Shown one piece after another: positions 1 through 7,960 of a DNA stretch of 64,000 nucleotides. Within the stretch, counting starts at the first letter, position 1, and each line of letters begins with the position of its first letter. Made by a program: the position numbers and the translations under genes. The notes under the pieces are model-generated. The model ran no database searches and was not told the DNA's origin. It worked only from the letters and a program-made list of their open reading frames with translations. The DNA comes from Oscillospiraceae bacterium (GTDB lineage Bacteria > Bacillota > Clostridia > Christensenellales > Aristaeellaceae): positions 1 through 64,000 of the forward strand of contig JAISWI010000063.1 of NCBI GenBank assembly GCA_031270865.1, written 5' to 3'.

Positions 1-248
1 GCCACGAGGGTCCAGCGTCACGCTGGTCAGGGGGTCAAGGGGGGTGAAACCCCCTTGCGGGGTGTGGGGCGGAGCCCCACGTCCCCCGGTCGTCGTCGCC
101 GAAACCCCAGCCCCGCAGGGCATAAATAAACCTTGCGGGCTTCGCCCTTTACGCGGAGTTGGGTACGATGGTACGCTGGGGCGCTGCCCCAGACCCCGCA
201 AGGGGGTTTCACCCCCCTTGACCCCCTGACCAGCGTGACGCTGGACCC
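1..248. repeat. Long palindromic repeat element, copy A (left end outside window)
   Basis: Two perfect 56-bp inverted arms at 8-63 and 193-248 flank a middle that itself holds short palindromes (around 64-80 and 176-193). Nearly the same sequence recurs at 36325-36611. The right end stops at 248 and lacks the outer arm segment seen in copy B; the left end continues beyond the window. The two open frames on opposite strands inside it arise from the symmetry and are not genes. It could form a very stable hairpin and act as a bidirectional terminator, or be a non-autonomous mobile element (inference). Confidence 0.85.
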
Positions 249-287
249 ACTTGGCGCATATCAGGTCAATTCCTGCTATACCAGCTA

Positions 288-315
288 TTGACAATTCCCG
301 CCAAAAGCGTATCAT
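288..315 (+). promoter_or_regulatory. Sigma-A type promoter of the CorA-like gene
   Basis: TTGACA at 288-293, a 16-bp spacer and TATCAT at 310-315. Transcription would start near 322-323, at the proposed start codon, so the message would have little or no 5' leader. Confidence 0.6.
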
Positions 316-322
316 TATCGAT

Positions 323-1252
323 ATGATGCGCTTTTTTAACGCCGCCCCTGACGGCATGCTCGAGCTAAACCGCCCCGAACCTGGCTGCTGGGTCTACGCC
401 GTCGCGCCTTCCGCTGACGAACTCATGCGCCTCCACGAATCACTTTCCATCCCCATCCGCTTCCTCCGCGCGGCTATCGACGACGAGGAAAACGCGCGTA
501 TCGACCACGAAGCCGACTGTACCCTCCTCATGGTTGACATGCCTGTCGTCGAGTCCGAAGGCACCGCGTTCGTATACTCCACTCTCCCCATGGGAATAAT
601 CCTTACCGACCACTGCGTCGTAACCCTCGTAACCCGCGAGTGTTCCGTCCTTAACGACTTCTTCGACCGTCGCGTCCGCGGCTTTATCAGCTCTAAACGC
701 GCCCGCTTCGTCATCCAAATCCTTGCCCGAATCACCGGAAAATACATCGCCTACCTCAAACAAATCAACAAAACGGCCTCCGTGCTTGAATCCCGTCTCA
801 TCGGCTCTATGAGCTCTACCGAGCTAATCCAGATGTTCAAACTGGAGAAATCCCTGGTATACTTTACCACATCCCTTCGCGGTAACGAAGCCGTCCTTGA
901 GCGCATACTACGCCAGGAACACATCGACAAGATCCCTGAGGACATGGGGTTGTTGGAAGACGTGATCATTGAAAACCGCCAGGCCATCGAGATGTGCGCT
1001 GTTTACCGCGACTTGCTCTCTGGCGCCCGGAACGCGTTCAGCGCCTTGACTGCCAACAGTTCACGCCGCCTTACCCGCGCTATTGTGCTTCTGGTTGCCG
1101 CGGTCGCCCCATGCCTGACTGCCGAATTATTATGGAGCCTAATGTTTACCCCATCATTACCAGGATCCCCGCTTGGTTTTACCATCATAACGGTCGTGTC
1201 GATCGGTCTGGGCGGCTGGCTTGCCTCATACATGTCGCGCAAAATAAAGTAA
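323..1252 (+). CDS. CorA-family divalent cation transporter-like protein lacking the GMN motif
   Basis: About 309 residues. The N-terminal cytosolic part (WVYAVAPSADEL, then FLRAAIDDEENARI) and the helical middle follow the CorA family, which forms pentameric Mg2+/Co2+ channels. Two membrane segments lie at the C-terminus (roughly residues 247-266 and 285-303). The usual Gly-Met-Asn selectivity motif at the end of the first segment is absent: the equivalent stretch reads LLWSLMF. No other frame restores it. The open frame extends up to a TTG at 251, but family alignment places the start at ATG 323 or 326; there is no Shine-Dalgarno site. Ion selectivity cannot be inferred; it may not transport Mg2+. 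Confidence 0.8.
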   Translation: MMRFFNAAPDGMLELNRPEPGCWVYAVAPSADELMRLHESLSIPIRFLRAAIDDEENARIDHEADCTLLMVDMPVVESEGTAFVYSTLPMGIILTDHCVVTLVTRECSVLNDFFDRRVRGFISSKRARFVIQILARITGKYIAYLKQINKTASVLESRLIGSMSSTELIQMFKLEKSLVYFTTSLRGNEAVLERILRQEHIDKIPEDMGLLEDVIIENRQAIEMCAVYRDLLSGARNAFSALTANSSRRLTRAIVLLVAAVAPCLTAELLWSLMFTPSLPGSPLGFTIITVVSIGLGGWLASYMSRKIK

Positions 1253-1361
1253 TAATCCTTCCCAAAGCTGTCCATAATAACAATATAGGAAACCATTCCC
1301 ATCCTTGCTGGCGCGTTCCAGCAAAAAATTGCATGGGTTATTCCTAGCGAAGGCGGTTAAA

Positions 1362-1913
1362 ATGACGATCGGGATCAGGAACGCGAATAACGGCGAATCG
1401 CCGCTGATCATCCGGACGCTTACTAGATGTACGCGCCGCGCCGTCCCTCCAGTGATCGCGCTCGCGGTTATCGTTGCCGCGCTGCTGCGCTCAACGGACG
1501 GCGTTGATCCCCGGCTGCTGCTCTCGGGCAGTGGGCGCATGGGTATCGAGCCCTATGCGTTCTACGTCACGGGCAGCGTCGTAGTCTCTCCGGAAGCCGC
1601 CGCGTCGTACGAAAGCGCGGCGCGGCGGGCTTTCCTTGGCTCAAACGTGTTGGCGTTCGAATCCGGCGTGACCCAATCGGGCGTCTTAGCGTGCGTCGCG
1701 GCGTCGGCCGTGACCGTTCCGAACGCGAGGGAAGCCATGGAAGCGGTTCGGCGCGTCAAGGCAGCCCTGGGTCCGCGCTCGCGCGTAGCCCTGTGCCTGA
1801 CGGGTCATACTAATGAACCGGCGGGCGTATCGGACCAGGACGGCGTGAAAGCCGCCGTTCTGGATAATGGCGACGTCTATCTGGGGACGACCTGGATCCC
1901 TATAACCTATTAA
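1362..1913 (+). CDS. Hypothetical membrane-anchored protein upstream of murA
   Basis: A 183-residue protein with one hydrophobic segment at about residues 26-41 (VPPVIALAVIVAALL) after an Arg-rich stretch, consistent with N-in anchoring and an extracellular C-terminal domain of about 140 residues. The start at ATG 1362 is chosen because GAAGGCGG lies just upstream; the frame extends to a TTG at 1305. I do not recognise the family. In Bacillus a secreted protein (YwmB) precedes murA, so a remote relation is possible by position only. It ends 46 bp before murA and is probably co-transcribed with it. Confidence 0.6.
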   Translation: MTIGIRNANNGESPLIIRTLTRCTRRAVPPVIALAVIVAALLRSTDGVDPRLLLSGSGRMGIEPYAFYVTGSVVVSPEAAASYESAARRAFLGSNVLAFESGVTQSGVLACVAASAVTVPNAREAMEAVRRVKAALGPRSRVALCLTGHTNEPAGVSDQDGVKAAVLDNGDVYLGTTWIPITY

Positions 1914-1959
1914 CCAGGCGGCGCCTCGTTCGGCGCTGCCGAACGAGGGGGCCGTGGAT

Positions 1960-3249
1960 ATGGCGACCTATTCAGTGCGAACCAGCCCGCCGCTGCGCGG
2001 CGAGGCGATTATACATACCGCGAAGAATTCCGTGCTGCCCATACTCGCGGCCGCGCTGCTTACCAGCGATCCTGTCGCGATAGTCGGCACGCCCCGGCTT
2101 ACCGACGTGGATACGCTGTGCGAGTTGCTGCGCTCATGCGGCTGCCAGGTCGCCTGGGATGATGATGTCCCGGCGGCGAAAGCCCCCGACCCGACGCTGA
2201 ACCTATGCGCCAGGGAGCTATGCCTGCCGATGAACGACGACCCGATGCGCCGGATGCGCGCGTCGGTGCTGATAATGGGCCCGCTGCTGGCTCGGCTGGG
2301 CATGGCGCGGGTCTCGCTGCCGGGCGGCTGCGCGATCGGCCAGCGACCTGTCGACCAGCACGTCAAGGGGATGCAGGCGTTGGGAGCGGAGGTCGCGCTG
2401 CACCAAGGGCACATCGAGCTGTCGGGCAAGCTGCGCGGCGGCTCGGTCTACCTTGATATGCCCAGCGTCGGCGCGACTGAGAATATAATGATGGCCGCGA
2501 CACTGGCGCAGGGCACAACGCGCATAGAGAACGCGGCGAAGGAGCCGGAGATCACCGACCTCGCGATGTGCCTGAACCAGATGGGCGCGAGGGTGACGGG
2601 CGCGGGTTCCGGCACGATAATTGTCCAGGGCGTGGTGAGGCTGCACGGGGTGCGGTACCAGCCGATACCGGACAGGATCGAGGCTGGGACGCTGGCGTGC
2701 GCGACGGCGATCGCCGGCGGAAACGTGCTGCTGCGCGGCGCGAGGAGCGAGCACATGCGGGCGCTCCTGTTCAAACTGCAGGAAGCCGGCGTTATCATAC
2801 TGGAACAGCGCGAAGGCCTGCGCGTCCGGGGCAAGGCGGTTCAGCCGCTGGCCGTCCGGACGATGGTATACCCGGGCTTCCCGACGGACCTGCAGGCCCC
2901 GATAATGGCCGTGGCGTGCTTCACGCCGGGGACCAGCGTTTTCCTTGAGACGGTGTTCGAGAACCGGTACATGCACGCGACGGAGCTAAGGCGGATGGGC
3001 GCGAGGATACGCGTTGAGGACCGTGTCGCGCTGATCGACGGCGGGACTGAGATGCATGGCACGAGGGTTATGTCGTCGGACCTGCGGGCGGGCGCGTCGC
3101 TGATATGCGCGGCCGTCGGCGCGAAGGGCGAGACGATCGTCGAGGATCCTCAAGGGCATATCGACCGCGGGTATGAGCGCATCGAGCGGACGCTGGGCGA
3201 GCTTGGCGTTCCGATCCAGCGCCTGCAGCCGGGGCGCGTACTAACTTAA
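1960..3249 (+). CDS. murA: UDP-N-acetylglucosamine 1-carboxyvinyltransferase
   Basis: Catalyses the first committed step of peptidoglycan synthesis, transferring enolpyruvate from PEP to UDP-GlcNAc in the cytosol. About 429 residues, the normal length. It shows the substrate-binding Lys-Asn pair near the N-terminus (AKNSVLPILAAALL), the active-site loop with the fosfomycin-reactive cysteine near residue 124 (GGCAIGQRPVDQH), and the C-terminal part with DLRAGASLICAA. ATG 1960 is preferred over GTG 1954 because AGGGGG is about 8 bp upstream of the ATG. Many Clostridia carry two murA paralogs; which one this is cannot be decided here. Confidence 0.95.
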   Translation: MATYSVRTSPPLRGEAIIHTAKNSVLPILAAALLTSDPVAIVGTPRLTDVDTLCELLRSCGCQVAWDDDVPAAKAPDPTLNLCARELCLPMNDDPMRRMRASVLIMGPLLARLGMARVSLPGGCAIGQRPVDQHVKGMQALGAEVALHQGHIELSGKLRGGSVYLDMPSVGATENIMMAATLAQGTTRIENAAKEPEITDLAMCLNQMGARVTGAGSGTIIVQGVVRLHGVRYQPIPDRIEAGTLACATAIAGGNVLLRGARSEHMRALLFKLQEAGVIILEQREGLRVRGKAVQPLAVRTMVYPGFPTDLQAPIMAVACFTPGTSVFLETVFENRYMHATELRRMGARIRVEDRVALIDGGTEMHGTRVMSSDLRAGASLICAAVGAKGETIVEDPQGHIDRGYERIERTLGELGVPIQRLQPGRVLT

Positions 3250-3250
3250 A

Positions 3251-3279
3251 TTGACTTTCGGCCCGGGATCGCGTATAAT
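3251..3279 (+). promoter_or_regulatory. Strong promoter directly abutting the next start codon
   Basis: TTGACT at 3251-3256, a 17-bp spacer and a perfect TATAAT at 3274-3279. The start codon ATG lies at 3286, seven bases after the -10 box, which is where transcription should begin. No Shine-Dalgarno sequence can fit, so the mRNA is predicted to be leaderless. Confidence 0.75.
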
Positions 3280-3285
3280 ATACTT

Positions 3286-3624
3286 ATGATCCAGTTGATG
3301 TACCTCAAGCGAGGCTTCGACGTCCAGAAGGCGGAGCGGTACTTCAAGGAGCGGCGCGTGCCAGTTCAGATGGTGGATCTGGCCAGGGCGCCGCTGGGCG
3401 CGCGAGTGCTGGAGGGAGTGATGCGCGAGGTGGGGTTTGACGCGCTGTTCGATAAGGCAAGCGCGGCGTTCAGGGAGTGCCCGTCGCGGTATTCTGGAAA
3501 CACGCATGCCTTGCTGGACGCGGCGGCGAGGGACCCGCGCATGCTGTGTATGCCGATAACGCGCAACGGCCAGCGGGCCGCAGTGGGCTACGCGCCGGAG
3601 GTATGGGAGCGCTGGATCGAGTGA
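3286..3624 (+). CDS. ArsC/Spx-fold thioredoxin-like protein without the usual N-terminal cysteine
   Basis: 112 residues. The pattern MIQLMYLKRGFDVQKAERYF followed by KERRVPVQMVDL, and the ending MCMPITRNGQRAAVGYAPEVW, match the ArsC/Spx family (arsenate reductase-like). In that family the loop after the first strand carries a catalytic or CxxC cysteine; here it reads LKRGFD, so neither reduction chemistry nor a Spx redox switch is expected there. The remaining cysteines lie in FRECPS and MLCMP. The start fits the family and sits exactly at the predicted transcription start. Function unknown; a non-catalytic interaction role is possible. Confidence 0.75.
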   Translation: MIQLMYLKRGFDVQKAERYFKERRVPVQMVDLARAPLGARVLEGVMREVGFDALFDKASAAFRECPSRYSGNTHALLDAAARDPRMLCMPITRNGQRAAVGYAPEVWERWIE

Positions 3625-4628
3625 GCGGAAGCGATCTGTCCGAATCCATAATCCGTCGGCGGATGCACGGGCTGTACCTGTCGCGCAGGCATGGCGACCT
3701 GGTAGGGCTGGCGCGTGAGCTGATGGGCTTGCACTGCTGGTTTTACCGGAACGTTTGCTTCTCCGCGCTGATACGGGGCGCGGACATAATCGGCTGGAAG
3801 GACGCGCTTACCAAGACGTGGCTCTATCGCGGAACGCTTCACGGCGCGGCGTATGACGAGCTGCCGACGCTGCTAGCGCTTCATTCGGACGAGTTGGGCC
3901 TGGGGCGTTGGTACGGCGGGGAGGCGGTCGAGGCGTTCGAGGCGGAGGTCGTCCGGCGCATGGAGGACGGAGTGTACTCCCGCGCGGAGTTCCGCCGGAT
4001 ATTCGCGGACGACTACGACGCGAGGTTCCTGGAGGCGATGCTCTCGCCGTGGGGCGGGGTGTTCGTTCGCTTGGCCAGGCAGGGGAAGGTAGCGTTCCGC
4101 GACATGGCCAGCCGCGACTTTGACATGGTCTCCGTAGAGCCGGTCCAGACGCGCGACGAGGTCCTGCCCGGGCTGCTGCGCCGATACTTTACGGTCTACG
4201 GCCCCGCGACGCTGAAGGACGCGGCGATGTTCTTCGGCTTCTGGAAGGCCGACGCGAGGAAACTGCGCGATATCCCGCTGGACGGGCTGGACCGCTTCAC
4301 CCTGGACAGGCAGGATTACTACTATTCCGGTGTGGATGATACCGCCGACATACCCGAGATGACGCTGCTGTCCGGGTTCGACCCGCTGATGTCCGCGTAT
4401 GCCGACCGGCGCGATATCCTGCCCGCCGAGTATAAGAAGCGGGTCATACTCTCGTCCGGGATATGTCTGCCGACGATCGCGGTCAACGGGCGCGTCGCCG
4501 GGCTGTGGAACATCAAGGGGAATGAGCCGGTAGTGGAGTTCTTCGAGACCCAGCCGCCAAGGATAGCGCGGGCGGCGGCGGATTCGGTGGACATGATCCG
4601 GCGCAGAGTGGCCGCGCGGAGGTTCTAG
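3621..4628 (+). CDS. Winged-helix protein of the AlkZ/YcaQ DNA glycosylase family
   Basis: About 335 residues. YGPATLKDAAMFFGF in the middle, then LLSGFDPLMSAYADR and VNGRVAGLWNIK, match the HTH_42/AlkZ family, whose characterised members unhook DNA interstrand crosslinks or excise bulky adducts. The family's Q-x-Q (or Q-x-D) catalytic motif normally follows a GLQ-like helix; here the region reads LMGLHCWFYRNV, so the Gln residues appear to be replaced. GTG 3621, overlapping the upstream stop by 4 bp with GGGAG 10 bp before it, is preferred; ATG 3603 is the alternative. Likely co-transcribed with the ArsC-fold gene. Repair activity is uncertain. Confidence 0.7.
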   Translation: MSGSDLSESIIRRRMHGLYLSRRHGDLVGLARELMGLHCWFYRNVCFSALIRGADIIGWKDALTKTWLYRGTLHGAAYDELPTLLALHSDELGLGRWYGGEAVEAFEAEVVRRMEDGVYSRAEFRRIFADDYDARFLEAMLSPWGGVFVRLARQGKVAFRDMASRDFDMVSVEPVQTRDEVLPGLLRRYFTVYGPATLKDAAMFFGFWKADARKLRDIPLDGLDRFTLDRQDYYYSGVDDTADIPEMTLLSGFDPLMSAYADRRDILPAEYKKRVILSSGICLPTIAVNGRVAGLWNIKGNEPVVEFFETQPPRIARAAADSVDMIRRRVAARRF

Positions 4629-4683
4629 CGATTGTCCAGTAAACCCCGCCCGAACATTCGTACCCCCAACCGCCTGAAAACGC

Positions 4684-4711
4684 TTGACATTCCCCGCGTC
4701 CTTGCTATACT
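4684..4711 (+). promoter_or_regulatory. Promoter of the ffh operon
   Basis: TTGACA at 4684-4689, a 16-bp spacer and TATACT at 4706-4711, 42 bp before the ffh start and followed by an AGGAGGGGG ribosome-binding site. Confidence 0.75.
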
Positions 4712-4753
4712 ATATAGGTTGACGCGGTTTCGGCGCGGGAAGGAGGGGGAACA

Positions 4754-6082
4754 GTGGCGTTTGAAGGTTTGACCGGTAAGCTCCAGGCGGTGATGAAGCG
4801 CATCGGCGGGCGCGGCAAGCTGTCCGAGCAGGACGTTAAGGAGGCCATGCGCGAGGTGCGCTTGGCTTTGCTTGAGGCGGACGTCAACTTCCTTGTCGCC
4901 AAGGACTTCGTCAAGCGCGTTACCGAGCGGTGCGTAGGCCAGGAGGTCTCCGAGAGCCTCTCGCCCGCGCAGCAGGTCATCAAGATCGTGGGCGAGGAAT
5001 TGACGGCGCTGATGGGCGGGGTGTCCTCGCGCCTGACGTGGTCGAGCTCGCCGGTATCGGTCTACATGCTGTGCGGACTGCAGGGCGCGGGCAAGACGAC
5101 GTTCGCGGGCAAGCTCGCGATGTGGACGCAAAAGGAAGGCAAGAAGCCCCTGCTCGTCGCGTGCGACATATACCGCCCGGCCGCGATACGCCAGCTGGGT
5201 GTCGTCGCCGAATCCGTGAAGGCGCCGCTGTTCGAGCGCGGGACGCAGGACCCGGTCGTTACCGCGAAGGAGTCCGTCGCGTACGCCCGCGACAAGGGCT
5301 TCGACGTGGTCATACTGGATACGGCGGGACGCTTGCAGATCGACGAGAGGCTGATGGATGAGCTATCGCGGATAAAGGCGGCCGCGCGCCCGCAGGAGAT
5401 ACTGCTGACCGTAGACGCGATGATCGGCCAGGAGTCGGTCAACGTCGCCGACACGTTCAACAAAAAGCTGGGCATCGATGGGGTAATCCTGACCAAATTG
5501 GACGGCGATACGCGCGGCGGCGCGGCGCTGTCGATACGCGCGGTCACGGGCAAGCCCATCAAGTTCACGGGCTACAGCGAGAAGATGGACTCCATCGAGC
5601 CGTTCCATCCTGACCGCATGGCCTCGCGGATACTGGGCATGGGCGACATGCTCTCCCTGATCGAGAAGGCGCAGGAGACGTTCGACCAGCAGGAGGGCGA
5701 CAAGCTCACTACCAAGCTGCGCAACGCGTCATTCACGCTGCAGGACTACCTGGAGCAGATGCAGCAGATGAAGAAGATGGGCTCGCTTGAGAGCATACTG
5801 GGCATGCTCCCCGGCGCGGCGGATAAGATGAAGGGCGTTAAGATCGACAACGACGCGATGAAGAAGCCCGAGGCCATCATCCGATCCATGACGCCCGAGG
5901 AGCGCAGGAATCCCGGCGTGCTCAACGCGTCGCGGCGGCGCAGGATCGCCCGGGGAAGCGGCGCGACCGTCCAGGACGTAAACCAGGTGATCCGCAACTT
6001 CGAGAACGCGCGGCAGATGATGAAGCGTATGATGGGCCAGAACCGCTTCGGGCGGTCGAGGCTCAGGATGCCGGGACTGTAG
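4754..6082 (+). CDS. ffh: Signal recognition particle protein Ffh (SRP54)
   Basis: GTPase that, with SRP RNA, recognises signal sequences on ribosomes and delivers them to FtsY at the membrane. 442 residues: an N-domain helical bundle, the G-domain P-loop GLQGAGKTT near residue 110, then DTAGRLQIDE and TKLDGDTRGGAALS, and a methionine-rich M-domain (LEQMQQMKKMGSLESILGM, later RRRRIARGSGATVQDVN) that binds RNA. The GTG start at 4754 is set by AGGAGGGGG. It heads a cluster with rpsP, khpA, rimM and trmD, a common Firmicutes order. The ylxM gene that often precedes ffh is not present. Confidence 0.97.
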   Translation: MAFEGLTGKLQAVMKRIGGRGKLSEQDVKEAMREVRLALLEADVNFLVAKDFVKRVTERCVGQEVSESLSPAQQVIKIVGEELTALMGGVSSRLTWSSSPVSVYMLCGLQGAGKTTFAGKLAMWTQKEGKKPLLVACDIYRPAAIRQLGVVAESVKAPLFERGTQDPVVTAKESVAYARDKGFDVVILDTAGRLQIDERLMDELSRIKAAARPQEILLTVDAMIGQESVNVADTFNKKLGIDGVILTKLDGDTRGGAALSIRAVTGKPIKFTGYSEKMDSIEPFHPDRMASRILGMGDMLSLIEKAQETFDQQEGDKLTTKLRNASFTLQDYLEQMQQMKKMGSLESILGMLPGAADKMKGVKIDNDAMKKPEAIIRSMTPEERRNPGVLNASRRRRIARGSGATVQDVNQVIRNFENARQMMKRMMGQNRFGRSRLRMPGL

Positions 6083-6147
6083 CGGTTTAGTCTGTTGTAT
6101 GTGCCGTATAAATATAAAACATAATTGACGAGGAGGAGTTACACCTA

Positions 6148-6435
6148 ATGGCTGTCAAAATCAGGCTCAAGCGCATCGGGATGAAGAAGCACCCGTTCTA
6201 CCGCGTGGTCGTCGCGGACGAGCACAGCCCGCGCGACGGACGGTTCATAGAGGAGATCGGCTACTATGATCCCATGAAGCAGCCCGCCATCATCAAGGTG
6301 GACGCTGACAGGGCGAAGCTGTGGCTGGGACGCGGGGCGCAGCCGAGCGATACGGCGCGTATACTGCTAAGGAAGGCGGGCGCGCTTCCACCCTATGCCG
6401 CCATACAACCGGCGGCGGCGTCCGCGGAGGCGTAA
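6148..6435 (+). CDS. rpsP: 30S ribosomal protein bS16
   Basis: 95 residues with the bS16 signature: [20 protein letters not shown], then [20 protein letters not shown] and an Ala-rich tail. It binds 16S rRNA during early 30S assembly. A strong GGAGGAG site precedes ATG 6148. The gap to ffh is AT-rich and may hold an extra promoter, though no clean hexamer pair is visible. Confidence 0.97.
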   Translation: MAVKIRLKRIGMKKHPFYRVVVADEHSPRDGRFIEEIGYYDPMKQPAIIKVDADRAKLWLGRGAQPSDTARILLRKAGALPPYAAIQPAAASAEA

Positions 6436-6438
6436 GCC

Positions 6439-6666
6439 ATGCCGGAGCTGCTGGGCTACATCGCCCGTTCGCTGGTGACACACCCGGAGGATGTGCGGAT
6501 CAAGGAAACCCCGGGCAGCGACTCGGTGATACTTGAGTTGCGCGTGCACCCGGACGACATGGGCAAGGTGATCGGCAAGCAGGGGCGCATCGCCCGCGCC
6601 ATCCGCGCGGTGGTCAAGGCCGCCACGCTGAAGAACCCGCTGCCCGTATTCGTCGAGATCGTGTAG
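6439..6666 (+). CDS. khpA: KH-domain RNA-binding protein KhpA (YlqC)
   Basis: 75 residues made almost entirely of one KH domain, with the GxxG loop in DDMGKVIGKQGRIARAI. KhpA usually partners KhpB (Jag) and binds RNA, affecting cell elongation and division in Firmicutes. It starts 3 bp after rpsP, with GGAGG inside the rpsP 3' end, so the two are translationally linked. Position between rpsP and rimM is typical. Confidence 0.92.
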   Translation: MPELLGYIARSLVTHPEDVRIKETPGSDSVILELRVHPDDMGKVIGKQGRIARAIRAVVKAATLKNPLPVFVEIV

Positions 6667-6680
6667 CGGACGGGGCGCGT

Positions 6681-7214
6681 ATGCTGCAGCCGTACATCCG
6701 GATAGGCCGCGTGACCCGCCCGCACGGTCTGCGCGGGGAGGTGCGGGTTGATCCGTGTACGGATGATCCGGCGCGGTTCGGCTCGGCGCAGGCGCTGCCG
6801 CTCGTGTATATGGAGCGCGGCGGCGTGTTCGAGTCATGCCGCGTGATGTCGGCGCGTGTGGTCGGGGCTGGCGGCGTGGTGATCGCGCTGGAAGGCGTGG
6901 CTGACCGCGCCCAGGCGGAGGCGCTGCGCGGCCAGTGGCTGTATGTCGACCGCGCCCACGCGGTGAAGTCCGATCCGGAGGCGGAGTTCATCTGCGACCT
7001 GATCGGTTGCGGGGCGTATGACGAGGCGGGCGCGTTTATCGGCGAGGTGGAGGATGTGCTCCAGCCAGGCGGCAACGACGTTTACGTGATCAGGACCGCG
7101 ACGGGCTCCATTTTGACGCCCGCGCTTAAGTTTGTCGTGACGGCGGTGGATGTCGCGGCCAGGCGCGTCACGCTCGACCGCGGGCGGTTGAACGAAACGG
7201 CAGTGTTCGACTGA
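6681..7214 (+). CDS. rimM: Ribosome maturation factor RimM
   Basis: 177 residues. The N-terminal barrel begins IRIGRVTRPHGLRGEVRV, and the C-terminal PRC-barrel contains LIGCGAYDEAGAFIGEVEDV and ends LTPALKFVVTAVDVAARRVT. RimM binds bS19 and assists maturation of the 30S head and 16S rRNA processing. Its stop codon overlaps the trmD start (TGATG), indicating translational coupling. Confidence 0.95.
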   Translation: MLQPYIRIGRVTRPHGLRGEVRVDPCTDDPARFGSAQALPLVYMERGGVFESCRVMSARVVGAGGVVIALEGVADRAQAEALRGQWLYVDRAHAVKSDPEAEFICDLIGCGAYDEAGAFIGEVEDVLQPGGNDVYVIRTATGSILTPALKFVVTAVDVAARRVTLDRGRLNETAVFD

Positions 7215-7960
7215 TGCGTGTCCGGATACTGACGCTGTTTCCTGAAATGTTCGACGCGCTGAAGTCGAGCGTGGTTGGCCGCGCGTCGCGATCCGGGCTG
7301 GTCGAGATAGAGACGGTCGACATACGGTCGTTCACGCGGGATAAGCGTCACAAGGCGGACGATTACGCGTTCGGCGGCGGGCCAGGCCTTGTGATGTACG
7401 CGCAGCCGGTCATCGACGCGATGGAGTACGCGTCGCGTCCGCCGTTTGATCCCGCCAGCGGCCGTCGCGTGTCGCTGTCGCCGCGTGGATCGGTGTTGAC
7501 GCAACGCGTGGTCGAGCGGCTGGCGCGGTATGACAACCTGGCGTTGTTGTGCGGCCATTACGAAGGGATCGACCAACGCGCGTTGGACGCGTGCGTGGAT
7601 GAGGAGATCTCCATCGGGGATTACATCCTGACCGGGGGCGAGCCGGCGGCGATCGTGCTGGTCGACGCGGTGTCGCGCTTGGTTCCGGGCGTGCTGGGTT
7701 CCAGCGAGTCCGCGCGGGATGAGAGTTTCTCCGACGCGGGTTTGTTGGAATACCCGCAGTATACACACCCGCGCGTTGTGAACGGCGCCGCCGTGCCCGA
7801 CGTGCTGATCGGTGGCAACCATGCCGCCATCGCCGCGTGGAAGCGTGAGCAGTCGCTGCGGATCACGCTGGAACGCCGCCCAGACCTGCTGGAACGCGCC
7901 GGCCTCACCGATAAGGAGAAGGGGCTTGTCGCGCTGTGGCGGCAGGAGCAACGCGCGTGA
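7214..7960 (+). CDS. trmD: tRNA (guanine-37-N1)-methyltransferase TrmD
   Basis: Methylates G37 next to the anticodon of several tRNAs using SAM, preventing +1 frameshifting. 248 residues with the trefoil-knot SPOUT motifs: VRILTLFPEMFDAL at the start, AFGGGPGLVMYAQP, LSPRG, LCGHYEGIDQRAL and SIGDYILTGGEPAA. It is the last gene of the ffh-trmD cluster. In most bacteria rplS (bL19) follows trmD; here the next gene is an unrelated secreted protein. Confidence 0.97.
   Translation: MRVRILTLFPEMFDALKSSVVGRASRSGLVEIETVDIRSFTRDKRHKADDYAFGGGPGLVMYAQPVIDAMEYASRPPFDPASGRRVSLSPRGSVLTQRVVERLARYDNLALLCGHYEGIDQRALDACVDEEISIGDYILTGGEPAAIVLVDAVSRLVPGVLGSSESARDESFSDAGLLEYPQYTHPRVVNGAAVPDVLIGGNHAAIAAWKREQSLRITLERRPDLLERAGLTDKEKGLVALWRQEQRA

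Noticed and set aside
27-229. Two ~61-residue ORFs on opposite strands with matching ends
   Set aside because: They lie wholly within the palindromic repeat, so both strands read the same residues; no ribosome-binding site or family.
1040-1252. Frameshift in the CorA-like gene explaining the absent GMN
   Set aside because: Other frames of the region contain no membrane helix or GMN, while the current frame gives two good helices.
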